Source: a virus
Virus record (IMG/VR): IMGVR_UViG_3300012929_000027
Location: 1 to 47,039 of that record
Reading direction: 5' to 3' (one strand)
DNA: 47,039 nucleotides
How positions within the stretch are numbered: position 1 is the stretch's first letter; each line of letters opens with the position of its first letter. Below the pieces are notes generated by a model, which was not told the DNA's origin, did not search any database, and worked only from the letters and a program-made list of their open reading frames with translations. Shown one piece after another: positions 23,173 through 30,903 of the stretch. A program made the translations under genes and the position numbers.

Positions 23173-25758
23173 TTATGCCGATTTCTTGCCAAATCCTGGA
23201 TATCGAGGGGCTTGTGGTGGTCGCCCCTTGTGTCTTACAGCTTCCAATTCTTGGGCTCGACGCTCCTCATCGCTGCGAATTAGGCCACTGTCGCGTAAAT
23301 GCTTGATGGCTTGGGTGGTAGAATCGAACAAATCATCATTGGCCCCATAAGGAAATTTAGCACAGTTATCAATCACTGCAGTAGCCCATTCTCTATCTGG
23401 GTGGTAAATCATCTCTTGGGAGAATGTCGGCACGATCGCCATGCCGCGAGCGTGCTTATCTCCCTTCGGCTCTACAAGTTGGATACCCCAGCCTGCCCGG
23501 CCATGAGAATTACGGAGGGATTGAGCGGCTGATATTCCACTAGCCTTGGCTTCAATCAGCAATTGATCGACCTTGAATCTTTTGCATGTATCCGCCACCC
23601 ACTCAATTAACCCCCAATCAGGCATGCATCGGCGCCTGTAAAGCGATTCGTGCTCGCCTGGCAGGATATCAATTCGCGGCCCAGAGAACTCTAGGCGCTT
23701 TTCCCAAGCATGAATGAGCATCGCTCGATTATAGCCGTTTTCATTTTGAAATATACCCCAAACCGTTAAGGCCGATGGATCGTTTTTTTCTTCCTCGGTG
23801 TAGGCGCCGTCCAAACTAGCCACGATGTACTCGAATGGTGGAAATTTTTGCCCATCATTGGTCATGTAGACCTCACCCGGCATCCACCATTCTCGCTTAA
23901 TCAGGCCACCGCCCCGAGCTTCGGGAGTTTGTTGATACTGCGAATTAGATGAGGCAAGACCCCAAACCACATAGTTTCCAGTTGTGGTTTCGAGCCCATA
24001 AACGGTGTCAGAAACATCAGGATCAATGGATATCACCCTATCGTCCGTAGAGAATACACGGCCTGTCATAGCGCCGTGAATAATACGCTCGCGCCATTTG
24101 TTGGGCTGGATGACATGAAGAAACTTTTGGTAGAGCGTCATCTTGGCAAGGCGCTTGGCCTCACCGCCCTTGCGACGGGAACCGTCCGCAGGCTCAGCTT
24201 TAAGCCAATAACTTCTAACGGGCTCCCATCCAAGGACACGTTTCTTTTGAGAAAATCCGAAATTAAAACCTAGCAGCCGCAATGAAGCCTCTAGTTTTTC
24301 GCAGATCTGCAGATTGCGCCCACATCCTTGTGTAAATGTTATCATTGGGCTTGCGCAATGATCTGCTTGACGGCGCCTTATGATCGAAACTGATCCCTCG
24401 CCATCAAAAAATCCACATACCCATCCCGCCGCTCTGATTGCCTCTGGCGAAGTTGGGATGTCGATCGATGGTGGACATACCCGCCGCAAAGTGCTGCCAC
24501 CTCTTTTTCGGCCGGTAGAACAGCCCGGCGCTCTAGCCGTCATGTAGGGAGGGTGGCTGGTGTCATTCCTGCCCGTCCACCATTTATGCTCAGGGGTGCA
24601 ACGAATTACATGACCGCTCTCAAGAGTAATCCGAACAGTAGGTCGCACGGATGCATGCACCGATAGAACCTCAGCCTCCGAAAATCTGGCACGCTTTTCA
24701 TCATTGCCAATAACGAAGCCGGCGATCTTATCGCCCTTCTTTATGGTTCCGATCGGACGCATAGAAAGGTCCGACATGAGAACGGGAGCTTCGTATGGAT
24801 TGCAAGCCCATGCATAAGGGCCTTTTTCCTTTTTCAAATCACGCACGGCGGTATCCGGGAAGCGCTCCTCCCATGCCAAGGCACCATTACAATCATCTGG
24901 ATTTGGCCGCCACCTCGGATCAACCCAGCCTATTTTTGTAGTGTATGGGTCCCCGTTTTCGTCCGCATCCCAAACATACTCCATCGCGATCGAAAGATGC
25001 ACATAGTCAAATGCGTTGTCGATAATGGTTGCTGACACGTCAACATCACTGATGCGCTGCATGATGACGATTTTTGATCCAACATCGATATTGTTTAATC
25101 GGTCAGACATTGATTCCCTAAACCAACGTACCGTTTCCGTAATAACGGTTTTTGATTCCGACTCTTTGACATTGTGCGGGTCATCAAGAAAAAGTTTATC
25201 AGCGCGCTCACCCGTGCCAATGCCACCAACAGAAGTGGCAAGCTTCCATCCGTGTTTATCATTTGATACTTTGCGAGCGCCGACCTTACGAAGCTTGACC
25301 TTCTCGCCATACATCATTTGATATTCCGCAGAGAGCATAAGGTCGCGAAACTTTTCGTTATCGCGCTCAGTCAATCCAGCGGAATACGAGAATGCAATGT
25401 ATCTGAGATGGGGAAGTTGCATCGGTCCCCACTCCCAGGATGGGAGGAATACGTCGACCAAAAGACTTTTCATAGCACCCGGAAAAACATTTACGAGGAG
25501 GTTCTTGATCTCCCCAAAGGTGACAGCTTCAAGGTGCTCGCAGATGGCTTCCAAGACCCAGCCGCTCGTAAATGGCGTATCAGGCTCCAACACATGCCAG
25601 AAATATTTGACGAAGCTCAGCAGCCCTCCGCGCCACACTCCATCCTCATCGCGATAGCCGCGCGTGCTGTGTTCAATCTTGGCGAGGCGGCGGCGCTTCT
25701 CGGCTAGCGAGGCGGCGAAGCGCTCAACGTCGGATCTTGGAATGGCGCGATTCATCAT
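23173..25758 (-). CDS. terL: Terminase large subunit, interrupted by an intein
   Basis: An 861-residue precursor; removing residues 319-605 leaves a 574-residue TerL. ATPase: Walker A VFPGAMKS (91-98), Walker B KLFLDDPH (188-195), coupling motif VIMQRIS (231-237). Nuclease, after the intein: SLDGAY with Asp650, LLIEAKASG with Glu736 and GANDDLFDS with Asp808/809/812, the expected acidic triad of the RNase H-like domain. It drives DNA into the prohead through the portal, using the DNA-recognising small subunit. The intein splits the conserved WA/SQYQQTP at the end of the ATPase domain. Start ATG 25758 overlaps the upstream 56-residue gene (ATGA). The C-terminus is basic (KGRPPQAPRYPGFGKKSA). 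Confidence 0.92.
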   Translation of the reverse strand: MMNRAIPRSDVERFAASLAEKRRRLAKIEHSTRGYRDEDGVWRGGLLSFVKYFWHVLEPDTPFTSGWVLEAICEHLEAVTFGEIKNLLVNVFPGAMKSLLVDVFLPSWEWGPMQLPHLRYIAFSYSAGLTERDNEKFRDLMLSAEYQMMYGEKVKLRKVGARKVSNDKHGWKLATSVGGIGTGERADKLFLDDPHNVKESESKTVITETVRWFRESMSDRLNNIDVGSKIVIMQRISDVDVSATIIDNAFDYVHLSIAMEYVWDADENGDPYTTKIGWVDPRWRPNPDDCNGALAWEERFPDTAVRDLKKEKGPYAWACNPYEAPVLMSDLSMRPIGTIKKGDKIAGFVIGNDEKRARFSEAEVLSVHASVRPTVRITLESGHVIRCTPEHKWWTGRNDTSHPPYMTARAPGCSTGRKRGGSTLRRVCPPSIDIPTSPEAIRAAGWVCGFFDGEGSVSIIRRRQADHCASPMITFTQGCGRNLQICEKLEASLRLLGFNFGFSQKKRVLGWEPVRSYWLKAEPADGSRRKGGEAKRLAKMTLYQKFLHVIQPNKWRERIIHGAMTGRVFSTDDRVISIDPDVSDTVYGLETTTGNYVVWGLASSNSQYQQTPEARGGGLIKREWWMPGEVYMTNDGQKFPPFEYIVASLDGAYTEEEKNDPSALTVWGIFQNENGYNRAMLIHAWEKRLEFSGPRIDILPGEHESLYRRRCMPDWGLIEWVADTCKRFKVDQLLIEAKASGISAAQSLRNSHGRAGWGIQLVEPKGDKHARGMAIVPTFSQEMIYHPDREWATAVIDNCAKFPYGANDDLFDSTTQAIKHLRDSGLIRSDEERRAQELEAVRHKGRPPQAPRYPGFGKKSA
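23944..24804 (-). mobile_element. LAGLIDADG intein inside terL
   Basis: In-frame insertion of 287 residues. It begins with Cys319 (CNPYEAPVLMSDLSM, then GTIKKGDKI), block A of inteins. GHVIRCTPEHKWW is block B with T-x-x-H. WVCGFFDGEGSVSI is a LAGLIDADG-type endonuclease helix; I see only one such helix. Near the end VYGLETTTGNYVVWGLASSN is blocks F and G, with Asn605 as the last residue and Ser606 as the +1 nucleophile. The penultimate position is Ser instead of the usual His. The flanks WA and SQYQQTPEARGGG rejoin to a normal terminase sequence. Expected action: self-splicing of the protein, plus possible DNA cleavage of intein-free terL alleles. Confidence 0.9.
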
Positions 25759-25925
25759 CCAATATCAGCAGCATTCTGTAACCGAGATTTCCAAGCATCA
25801 TCTATCTTGGTTAGTACCGCTCTCGCATCTTCTAATTCCGGGTCTTCCATACAACGAAAGAGCGCTTGCTTTGCCGCGAGCAAAAGCCAAAGCGGATAAT
25901 CCTCCCCATCGTGCGGTAGTTGCAT
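25755..25925 (-). CDS. Hypothetical 56-residue protein upstream of terL
   Basis: MQLPHDGEDYPLWLLLAAKQ, then ALFRCMEDPELEDARAVLTK: a short helical protein. ATG 25925 is chosen because AGGAG precedes it; it ends with ATGA overlap on terL, so the two are probably coupled. No domain recognised. Confidence 0.6.
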   Translation of the reverse strand: MQLPHDGEDYPLWLLLAAKQALFRCMEDPELEDARAVLTKIDDAWKSRLQNAADIG

Positions 25926-25968
25926 GGATTTTCTCCTATTTCGATTCAATCAGAGCCCGAGGGGCCGT

Positions 25969-26151
25969 TCATTCGATATTCGGCTTCAATACTTCGACCG
26001 AGAAATAGCCTGCTTGGCCTTGCTCACGGACCAGCAATCCGCTCCCATCCCCAAAACTGATATGGAGAATGTCGTAACCTTTATCGTCCAGCGTCTTGAC
26101 GCATCCGACCACGATCTTTCCCAAGATTTGGATGCGATCCTCAGCCGACAT
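25969..26151 (-). CDS. Hypothetical 60-residue protein
   Basis: MSAEDRIQILGKIVVGCVKT, then GYDILHISFGDGSGLLVREQ. A small alpha/beta protein without recognised domain. ATG 26151 has AGGAAGG upstream. It is the first gene after the predicted operator-promoter at 26187-26227. Confidence 0.6.
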   Translation of the reverse strand: MSAEDRIQILGKIVVGCVKTLDDKGYDILHISFGDGSGLLVREQGQAGYFSVEVLKPNIE

Positions 26152-26186
26152 CACTTTCCTTCCTCCATGTTCATACGCCTACTTTC

Positions 26187-26227
26187 AGGCTAAACCAACT
26201 CACCCATAACGTCAACCGACGATTGAC
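26187..26227 (-). promoter_or_regulatory. Operator GTCAA-N7-TTGAC with overlapping promoter (site 1)
   Basis: Plus strand 26211-26227 is GTCAACCGACGATTGAC. The minus-strand reading of the left half provides a -35 TTGACG (26210-26215), followed at 17 bp by TAGCCT (26187-26192). It sits between a terminator-like hairpin and the genes leading into terL. The 17-bp sequence is identical to the site at 45504 and, inverted, to the one at 40535. Confidence 0.7.
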
Positions 26228-26228
26228 C

Positions 26229-26266
26229 AAAGAAAAGCCCTCACTCCATGATGGTGAAGCGAGGGC
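26229..26266 (-). terminator. Rho-independent terminator (minus strand)
   Basis: On the minus strand a nine-pair stem with one G-T pair (GCCCTCGCT / AGTGAGGGC, 26258-26266 with 26237-26245) and a 12-base loop is followed by TTTTCTTT. It ends the transcript of the 96-residue coiled-coil gene. A further hairpin GGGAG-CTTA-CTCCC lies at 26276-26289. Confidence 0.7.
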
Positions 26267-26339
26267 CTGAAGTTTGGGAGTAAGCTCCCTGACAGGAGAG
26301 CAATTCTCTTATGGCGCAACTTGAGTGAGAATGCCAGCG

Positions 26340-26630
26340 TTATGGGTTGGCGGCGGGTCCAGCGCCGGCCGCGCCAGTGTTGGCGGGGATATCTGCCTGT
26401 AACGAGGTGTTGACGGACGCAATATCCGCATTGGTTTCGGCCAAGGCAGCGAGGTCGTCGGCGCTCATCACGCGGCCGGCGGCTACTTGGGCCTGAAGAT
26501 CGGCGATCTGAGCACCTTGATCAGCCAGCATCTTGGTTTGCACCGCAAGACCAGCCTCAAGCGATTTGAGGATGCTTTGCGTCTGGCGGATGCCATCCAG
26601 CGCGGTTTGGATTTCGGCGGATACGGCCAT
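26340..26630 (-). CDS. Small coiled-coil protein
   Basis: A 96-residue protein. MAVSAEIQTALDGIRQTQSI through ADLQAQVAAGRVMS is one long amphipathic helix, probably a coiled coil, followed by an Ala/Asn/Gly tail. Similar short Ala-rich helical proteins are frequent in phage accessory operons. ATG 26630 has GGAG nine bases upstream, and the TATACT promoter at 26691 starts transcription below the longer candidate start, which rules the latter out. A terminator follows. Confidence 0.65.
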   Translation of the reverse strand: MAVSAEIQTALDGIRQTQSILKSLEAGLAVQTKMLADQGAQIADLQAQVAAGRVMSADDLAALAETNADIASVNTSLQADIPANTGAAGAGPAANP

Positions 26631-26690
26631 GACTAGTTGCTCCAATCTCGTGTTGTAGTGATAATGGTGGACGGTGAATTGCATCTGGGG

Positions 26691-26719
26691 AGTATACATC
26701 AGTCTTGTGAAAGTTCCAA
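26691..26719 (-). promoter_or_regulatory. Sigma-70 promoter for the coiled-coil gene
   Basis: Minus strand TTGGAA (26714-26719), exactly 17-bp spacer, TATACT (26691-26696). It lies in the 100-bp gap after the signal-peptide gene and reads into the 96-residue coiled-coil gene, which is closed by a terminator. This makes a one-gene transcription unit. Confidence 0.7.
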
Positions 26720-26730
26720 GACCAAGATGT

Positions 26731-27114
26731 TTATTTCGCCCTGACTACCTCCTTAGCCGTCCCGTCGTGGACGGCCTTCAAGATGACGGCTAGTCCGTTC
26801 CACTGATTTTCTGGCGGCATTGCCTTGTCCGGGTCGACGACAAATGCCGCCGCCGCGATGTTCACACAATCCCAATCAATATATACCTCGCGAGCGCCCG
26901 TGACCTTTGCTGTCATGCACAGCGTATTGTTGGGCGAGGTTACAAAATTAATGCCGTACAACGTATCCTCGGGATGCGCCTGAATTGGGCGCGCTTGAGC
27001 CTGAGCGGGGACGCCAACAAGATAGCCTCCAGCCTCAGGGTCCACAACCTCACCCGCCAGAGTTGGCGTAACGAGCGACAGCAACACCGCCAAAATTCCA
27101 ATTGATTTGCTCAT
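26731..27114 (-). CDS. Secreted small protein of unknown function
   Basis: A 127-residue protein. The N-terminus MSKSIGILAVLLSLVTPTLA is a clear signal peptide with probable cleavage after TLA. The mature part has two cysteines (LCMTAKV and DWDCVNI) that could form a periplasmic disulfide, and a helical end. No known domain. It starts by ATGA overlap with the small terminase gene, an unusual neighbour for a secreted protein. Host-envelope modification or superinfection exclusion is possible but unproven. Confidence 0.65.
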   Translation of the reverse strand: MSKSIGILAVLLSLVTPTLAGEVVDPEAGGYLVGVPAQAQARPIQAHPEDTLYGINFVTSPNNTLCMTAKVTGAREVYIDWDCVNIAAAAFVVDPDKAMPPENQWNGLAVILKAVHDGTAKEVVRAK

Positions 27115-27701
27115 TGCACCGGCTCCGTTGATTCGTCATCTATCTTGAATGTCAAAAGCTTGATCGTGTCATCAGGCAGTCCAAATGCCTTGGCTTGTTC
27201 GGCCAGATATTTGTCCAGTTCATCGTTGGACATCCGCGCCTCGACGACCTCATGACGCTCAATAAACATGTTGAGTTCCCTGCCCAAAAGCTCCAAAGCT
27301 CGATTGGCGCCCGTTGGATGGTATTGAAACTCCTGAATAGGGGCCTCGCCTTCCACGATAGTCACGTTGATCGGCAGTTTTCCCAAGCATTTCAGAGCGT
27401 TCTCTCTCAAATTCTCTATCACCCATGTCTTGGTGAGGGCCGTCTGCTCGATTGCCTTGGCCGTGGATTGCGCGTGCAAATGTTCACGCTGAGCAAGCAG
27501 GTATCTTACCCGCGCTTGGATGTCCTTTTTGTCTTTCAGGGTATGCGCATTGGCGTGGGACGGCCTATAACCAGCCGCAATATAGGCCCGATCGTAAGAG
27601 GTGCCCTTGGCCAATTCCTGCGAATAGATTTCATGCCGATGGTTGGGGAGGACCCTGGAGCCATCTTCGGCGATCTGATTGAGGGTGGTGATACTGCTCA
27701 T
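27111..27701 (-). CDS. terS: Putative terminase small subunit
   Basis: A 196-residue protein. Residues about 19-75 (PNHRHEIYSQELAKGTSYDR, AYIAAGYRPSHANAHTLKD, DIQARVRYLLAQREH) have the small-terminase layout: E-x-x-QELAKG-S-x-x-AY-AGY followed by a helix with VRYLL. The remaining part is helical (KTWVIENLRENALKCLG), and the C-terminus is acidic. It would bind the packaging site and stimulate TerL. It is separated from terL by four small genes, a terminator and a promoter, so the two subunits are probably not made from a single transcript. Confidence 0.75.
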   Translation of the reverse strand: MSSITTLNQIAEDGSRVLPNHRHEIYSQELAKGTSYDRAYIAAGYRPSHANAHTLKDKKDIQARVRYLLAQREHLHAQSTAKAIEQTALTKTWVIENLRENALKCLGKLPINVTIVEGEAPIQEFQYHPTGANRALELLGRELNMFIERHEVVEARMSNDELDKYLAEQAKAFGLPDDTIKLLTFKIDDESTEPVQ

Positions 27702-27952
27702 GGGATAGTCTTTCGAGGAGGGCCGGCCCGACGCATACGTTCGATGGCTTGTATCAGGTATTCTCCTGACAATGGAGCCCCATACGCCCCTCTACCGAAA
27801 AACTGATCTGCCGATATTGATTCGGTTGAGGTCAAGATGCTGCCATTGTTGCCACGCCAGCAAAGTTGGATGTGGACCGATTCCGGCCAATCCATATTGG
27901 GATCGTGTTGGATTGATCGCTCCGTATCAGATTTTTGGATATCAATTGCCAT
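27698..27952 (-). CDS. Hypothetical 84-residue protein
   Basis: A small protein (WPESVHIQLCWRGNNGSILT, STESISADQFFGRGAYGAPL, EYLIQAIERMRRA). No recognised domain. Start preceded by GAGGAACC; it overlaps the small terminase start by ATGA. Confidence 0.6.
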   Translation of the reverse strand: MAIDIQKSDTERSIQHDPNMDWPESVHIQLCWRGNNGSILTSTESISADQFFGRGAYGAPLSGEYLIQAIERMRRAGPPRKTIP

Positions 27953-28188
27953 TATCGGTTCCTCTTATTGTCATCCCGTATTTTCATGAGAAGCCCATTC
28001 ACTGCATCAATCGCGTTGGCATGGTCGAATGAAAGCTCAGCACACGCCTCACCCAAGATGATATGGATGCCATTGCCTATCTCGGCCCGCCAGCCATCGT
28101 CAAAATAAAACAATGCAAATTCTCGGTTGCCTTGCTTGGCCTCAATGCAAGCTGCGATGGCCTTCGATAGATCGGAAATATCACTCAT
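27952..28188 (-). CDS. Hypothetical 78-residue protein
   Basis: MSDISDLSKAIAACIEAKQG, then FALFYFDDGWRAEIGNGIHI and AIDAVNGLLMKIRDD. Alpha-beta-beta-alpha pattern, no known domain. ATGA overlap with the gene upstream and TAATG with the gene downstream. Confidence 0.6.
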   Translation of the reverse strand: MSDISDLSKAIAACIEAKQGNREFALFYFDDGWRAEIGNGIHIILGEACAELSFDHANAIDAVNGLLMKIRDDNKRNR

Positions 28189-28400
28189 CTCAAATGCTTC
28201 TTGCCGATGGCCTGATGTAGCTCGGCCAATGCATCTGCGGCACGCACAGCCAATTTAAGCCATTTCTCATGTTTCAAGATGGCTGGATGCTGCACAAGCT
28301 CATTGTCAATCGCGCTTTCGAGAAATTGCGCCATATGCAATGCCTCATGGCGCCCCATGCTGCCGGGCGCGTAGTCGGCGGACTTCTTGGATTTCTTCAT
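28185..28400 (-). CDS. Conserved small helical phage protein
   Basis: A 71-residue protein. SMGRHEALHMAQFLESAIDN followed by KHEKWLKLAVRAADALAELH: two helices; the GRHEALHMA phrase recurs in phage accessory genes. Function unknown. Confidence 0.65.
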   Translation of the reverse strand: MKKSKKSADYAPGSMGRHEALHMAQFLESAIDNELVQHPAILKHEKWLKLAVRAADALAELHQAIGKKHLR

Positions 28401-28612
28401 TTCATCCTCATGCTACCATAAACCGTAAGCGCGCCACATGCGTAGCCGAGAACGAAACCGACTGAGACGGGGACGCCAGTCCAATGCCCGACTGCTATCG
28501 CCAACCAGCCGAACACGAGCATCGCCACTATCCGCCGTACTTCTTGTAACGTATTTTCAGGATAGGCCAGAAAATCGGCGATGGTATTGATGGTTTTCCA
28601 ATTGAAGATCAT
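28397..28612 (-). CDS. Small membrane protein
   Basis: A 71-residue protein with two hydrophobic stretches (IVAMLVFGWLAIAVGHWTGV and SVGFVLGYACGALTVYG). ATG 28612 is supported by ATGA overlap with the 59-residue gene upstream; the longer open frame has no ribosome-binding site. Holin-like size and topology, but no lysis gene is adjacent. Confidence 0.6.
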   Translation of the reverse strand: MIFNWKTINTIADFLAYPENTLQEVRRIVAMLVFGWLAIAVGHWTGVPVSVGFVLGYACGALTVYGSMRMK

Positions 28613-28788
28613 ATCTCGTCTAGTTCCACTAATTGCCAAGGGTACACCTGCAAAATCGGAACGTTGAAAGCTGCTTTAATCGCCTCATCGCGATCGGAAA
28701 ACACGGCGATATTTTCGCAATCATTCTCGGTAACGAAGCCGACGCGCTGGTTTGAGGTGTTCCGGAATAGAATAACACATTCGCTCAT
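28609..28788 (-). CDS. Conserved 59-residue phage protein
   Basis: MSECVILFRNTSNQRVGFVT, then ENIAVFSDRDEAIKAAFN and VPILQVYPWQLVELDEI. It follows a pattern I recognise from other phages: an FRN--x-x-GFI strand pair, IAVFxDxDEAI and a closing PxQIVELDE. Coupled by ATGA at both ends. Function unknown. Confidence 0.65.
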   Translation of the reverse strand: MSECVILFRNTSNQRVGFVTENDCENIAVFSDRDEAIKAAFNVPILQVYPWQLVELDEI

Positions 28789-29090
28789 CTCCGCTTACCT
28801 TCCTGCGAGGGGACGGCTGGGGTGCGCGGCACCCGTTTTTCTTGGTTGGAAAATTCCGCCGAAATTTGCTGAGCACTGAACTTTTCCGGATCGGCCTGCT
28901 CGTAAAGAGTGAGCCGCAGCATCAATATGTTCAATTCCGGATCGTCGATTTCCGCCGCTCGCTCCGCAACCGCTGCAAGCAGATGACCAAAAATCCGGAG
29001 TGGCTGCGTCAGAATTTCAGTACCTGGATTGTTCAATATCTCTTGCAGGAGAGATGAAGTGTGGACCTTCCATTGCGCCCGGTCACTCAC
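28785..29090 (-). CDS. Hypothetical helical protein (GTG start)
   Basis: A 101-residue protein. The start is taken as GTG 29090 because it forms a GTGA overlap with the upstream stop and has AGGAG eight bases away; the longer open frame has Cys/Arg-rich noise at its N-terminus. FGHLLAAVAERAAEIDDPEL and LMLRLTLYEQADPEKFSAQQ are helical. No domain known. Confidence 0.6.
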   Translation of the reverse strand: MSDRAQWKVHTSSLLQEILNNPGTEILTQPLRIFGHLLAAVAERAAEIDDPELNILMLRLTLYEQADPEKFSAQQISAEFSNQEKRVPRTPAVPSQEGKRR

Positions 29091-29278
29091 TGGCGCTCTC
29101 CTGTGGTGAGGGCGGGGCGCGAGAGTACTGTTCGTGCAGCGAAGGCAATCACCGCAACAACATAAAACAGGGCGGCTGCAATTGTGTGATCGGCGCCGGA
29201 GATCGATGCTCCCAAAAGAAATCCTCCAATCGTAGTTCCGATCCACCCGAGCATGCTGAGATACGATTCGTCGCTCAT
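29087..29278 (-). CDS. Two-helix membrane protein
   Basis: A 63-residue protein with two hydrophobic segments (LGWIGTTIGGFLLGASIS and TIAAALFYVVAVIAFAARTV) and short polar ends. Holin-like size; function not established. Coupled to both neighbours (ATGA at 29278, GTGA at 29090). Confidence 0.6.
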   Translation of the reverse strand: MSDESYLSMLGWIGTTIGGFLLGASISGADHTIAAALFYVVAVIAFAARTVLSRPALTTGERQ

Positions 29279-29727
29279 GTCTGGTCCTTTCGCTCTGCCG
29301 GTGGGAGGGCTGTGGCCGCCAAGTCGTCGTCGGTCATGGGGAAGGCATCTGTGAGCGCCCGCCGGACGCGGCTCAGACGCTCTCGACGGACCGCCAGTCC
29401 ATCGGCGGCCAGCATGGCGTTATTCAAATCCGACGACAGTTCCGTGAGAGCCGAATGAAGGTAGCTGCCGCTCGCCCCGTGCCGGTCCATGATCGTCAAC
29501 AATTCATCGATGCAGATTTCTGCCGCTGTCATCCGATCACGTTCAGCGCTGCAAAGTTTTCTCGCGAATTTCATTTCACTCACGCCCCACCCCCCAGCCT
29601 TCAGCGCGGAAAGCTCAGCCACGCGCATTAGCGCGCCGATCAATTCTGACTTGGTGAACGTTTCAAGCTTCACCTTCAGGTCTTTGTGCGTATCCGCACT
29701 CATATCCCGTGTCGACTGGGATAACAT
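29275..29727 (-). CDS. Hypothetical helical protein
   Basis: A 150-residue protein starting MLSQSTRDMSADTHKDLKVK (ATG 29727, GAGGATAC upstream). Mostly helical: KSELIGALMRVAELSALKAG, RDRMTAAEICIDELLTIMDR, RERLSRVRRALTDAF. No recognised domain. Earlier in-frame ATGs exist but would overlap the preceding gene. Confidence 0.55.
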   Translation of the reverse strand: MLSQSTRDMSADTHKDLKVKLETFTKSELIGALMRVAELSALKAGGWGVSEMKFARKLCSAERDRMTAAEICIDELLTIMDRHGASGSYLHSALTELSSDLNNAMLAADGLAVRRERLSRVRRALTDAFPMTDDDLAATALPPAERKDQT

Positions 29728-29728
29728 A

Positions 29729-29911
29729 TCAGTATCCTCGCGCCGGGTTGTCGCAATAACCGTTGCGGTCGTAATGTTCATTGAAGCGCCACCATCCGGA
29801 ACGGCGGGCGTCGACAACCTTGCACAGCCGGCCCTCAAAATATTCCAGTTCGCCGGGAATTTCTTTCTCGGTCATGTTGCCGATCTCACTACCGCCAGTG
29901 TTTTCGGTCAT
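29729..29911 (-). CDS. Hypothetical 60-residue protein
   Basis: MTENTGGSEIGNMTEKEIPG, then LEYFEGRLCKVVDARRSGWW and RFNEHYDRNGYCDNPARGY. The second half looks like a compact conserved domain. AAGGGG precedes the ATG. Function unknown. Confidence 0.6.
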   Translation of the reverse strand: MTENTGGSEIGNMTEKEIPGELEYFEGRLCKVVDARRSGWWRFNEHYDRNGYCDNPARGY

Positions 29912-29935
29912 CTCAAAACCCCTTATCTTGCTGTG

Positions 29936-30181
29936 TTAGAACGGGATGTCGTCGTCGGAAATCGGTTGGACAGACTTGGGATCTGGATCGTCGAGATACC
30001 GAAGCTCCCATGTCGGATGAAACGGCATGGTGTGGCCAATACCATCAAGTCGAATGCTGAGATGACCTCCGTTTGCGCCGCAGATCGTTCCAAGCTGAGG
30101 TTTGGTCTCGCCTGTGTATTCGACGCGACCGCCGCACTTCGCTGGAACGCCGTAGTTCCTCCTGATCCATTCTATGCTCAC
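29936..30181 (-). CDS. Conserved small beta-rich phage protein
   Basis: An 81-residue protein. IEWIRRNYGVPAKCGGRVEY, LGTICGANGGHLSIRLDG and HTMPFHPTWELRYL form a small beta-barrel-like pattern I recognise from several phage genomes. Acidic end (PISDDDIPF). Function unknown; ATGA overlap with the gene upstream. Confidence 0.65.
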   Translation of the reverse strand: MSIEWIRRNYGVPAKCGGRVEYTGETKPQLGTICGANGGHLSIRLDGIGHTMPFHPTWELRYLDDPDPKSVQPISDDDIPF

Positions 30182-30903
30182 TTCCGCTCTCCCAAAGTAT
30201 CCGGGCCTTGGTCGGCGGGGGATTCGGTGGACAACATCGACTTATGATCATGCCTTGCTTGCTGTTGTGCGCCCTTGAGCCCAACGCTTTCGATAGGGTC
30301 GATAATCTTGGTTTGGGATTCGGTAGGCGGGAATGGAACGGCGGTGCACGTCAAAGCGTGAAGCTCTGGCTTGCCATCGTCCCACTCGCCATGGCAGACG
30401 GCACACGATTTGCCGCTTCTCTGGAAGCATCCGCCTGCCACTAACCGCTCATGCTGCTGGATAGCTAGTCTACGAAGATCAGTGCGAATCTGTAACTCCC
30501 GCACATTGGAGGCCGTCTCAGGTTGTGGGTCCGAAACCTCCCCTCCGGTCTCGCTCTGTGCAGAGGAGAGGGCGGCGCGCAGTTTCTCGGCTACCTGCGA
30601 TGGCGTGTCAGCGTTACCCGCAAGCATTTCGCTTTCTAAATCATCCAAATATTTCGCGGTAACCGTGACCATGGTCCGCAGCGCCTCGCTCCCGGCTGCC
30701 GGCGGGACGATGCGGGTGTTCCAGTGCATATAGGCACGAGCCGCGCAGTCCTTTCCATAGAACCACCAGCCCTCTACATCACAATGACTGCAATGCACGT
30801 TAATTGCAGGCTCAACTTTGTGTTTCGGGTTACCGCTGATCATGGCATCATAGCCGCAGAACGGGCATGGCTTCAGCGCTTCACGTTCGGTTTGGTTGGT
30901 CAT
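30178..30903 (-). CDS. Lar-like zinc-ribbon protein with extra domains
   Basis: A 241-residue protein. Residues 10-60 (LKPCPFCGYDAMISG, VHCSHCDVEGWW, AARAYMHWNTR) match the Lar restriction-alleviation family: CPFCG, a second Cys pair and a closing WNTR. In Rac prophage Lar counters type I restriction; most phage members are untested. A middle helical part (KLRAALSSAQSETGG) leads to a second cysteine block (CFQRSGKSCAVCHGEWDD) and a charged tail. It is longer than stand-alone Lar (about 60-80 residues). Confidence 0.7.
   Translation of the reverse strand: MTNQTEREALKPCPFCGYDAMISGNPKHKVEPAINVHCSHCDVEGWWFYGKDCAARAYMHWNTRIVPPAAGSEALRTMVTVTAKYLDDLESEMLAGNADTPSQVAEKLRAALSSAQSETGGEVSDPQPETASNVRELQIRTDLRRLAIQQHERLVAGGCFQRSGKSCAVCHGEWDDGKPELHALTCTAVPFPPTESQTKIIDPIESVGLKGAQQQARHDHKSMLSTESPADQGPDTLGERK

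Noticed and set aside
28609-28639. Longer start for the 71-residue membrane protein
   Set aside because: The upstream 59-residue gene occupies this stretch and ends in an ATGA overlap at 28612, which fixes the start.
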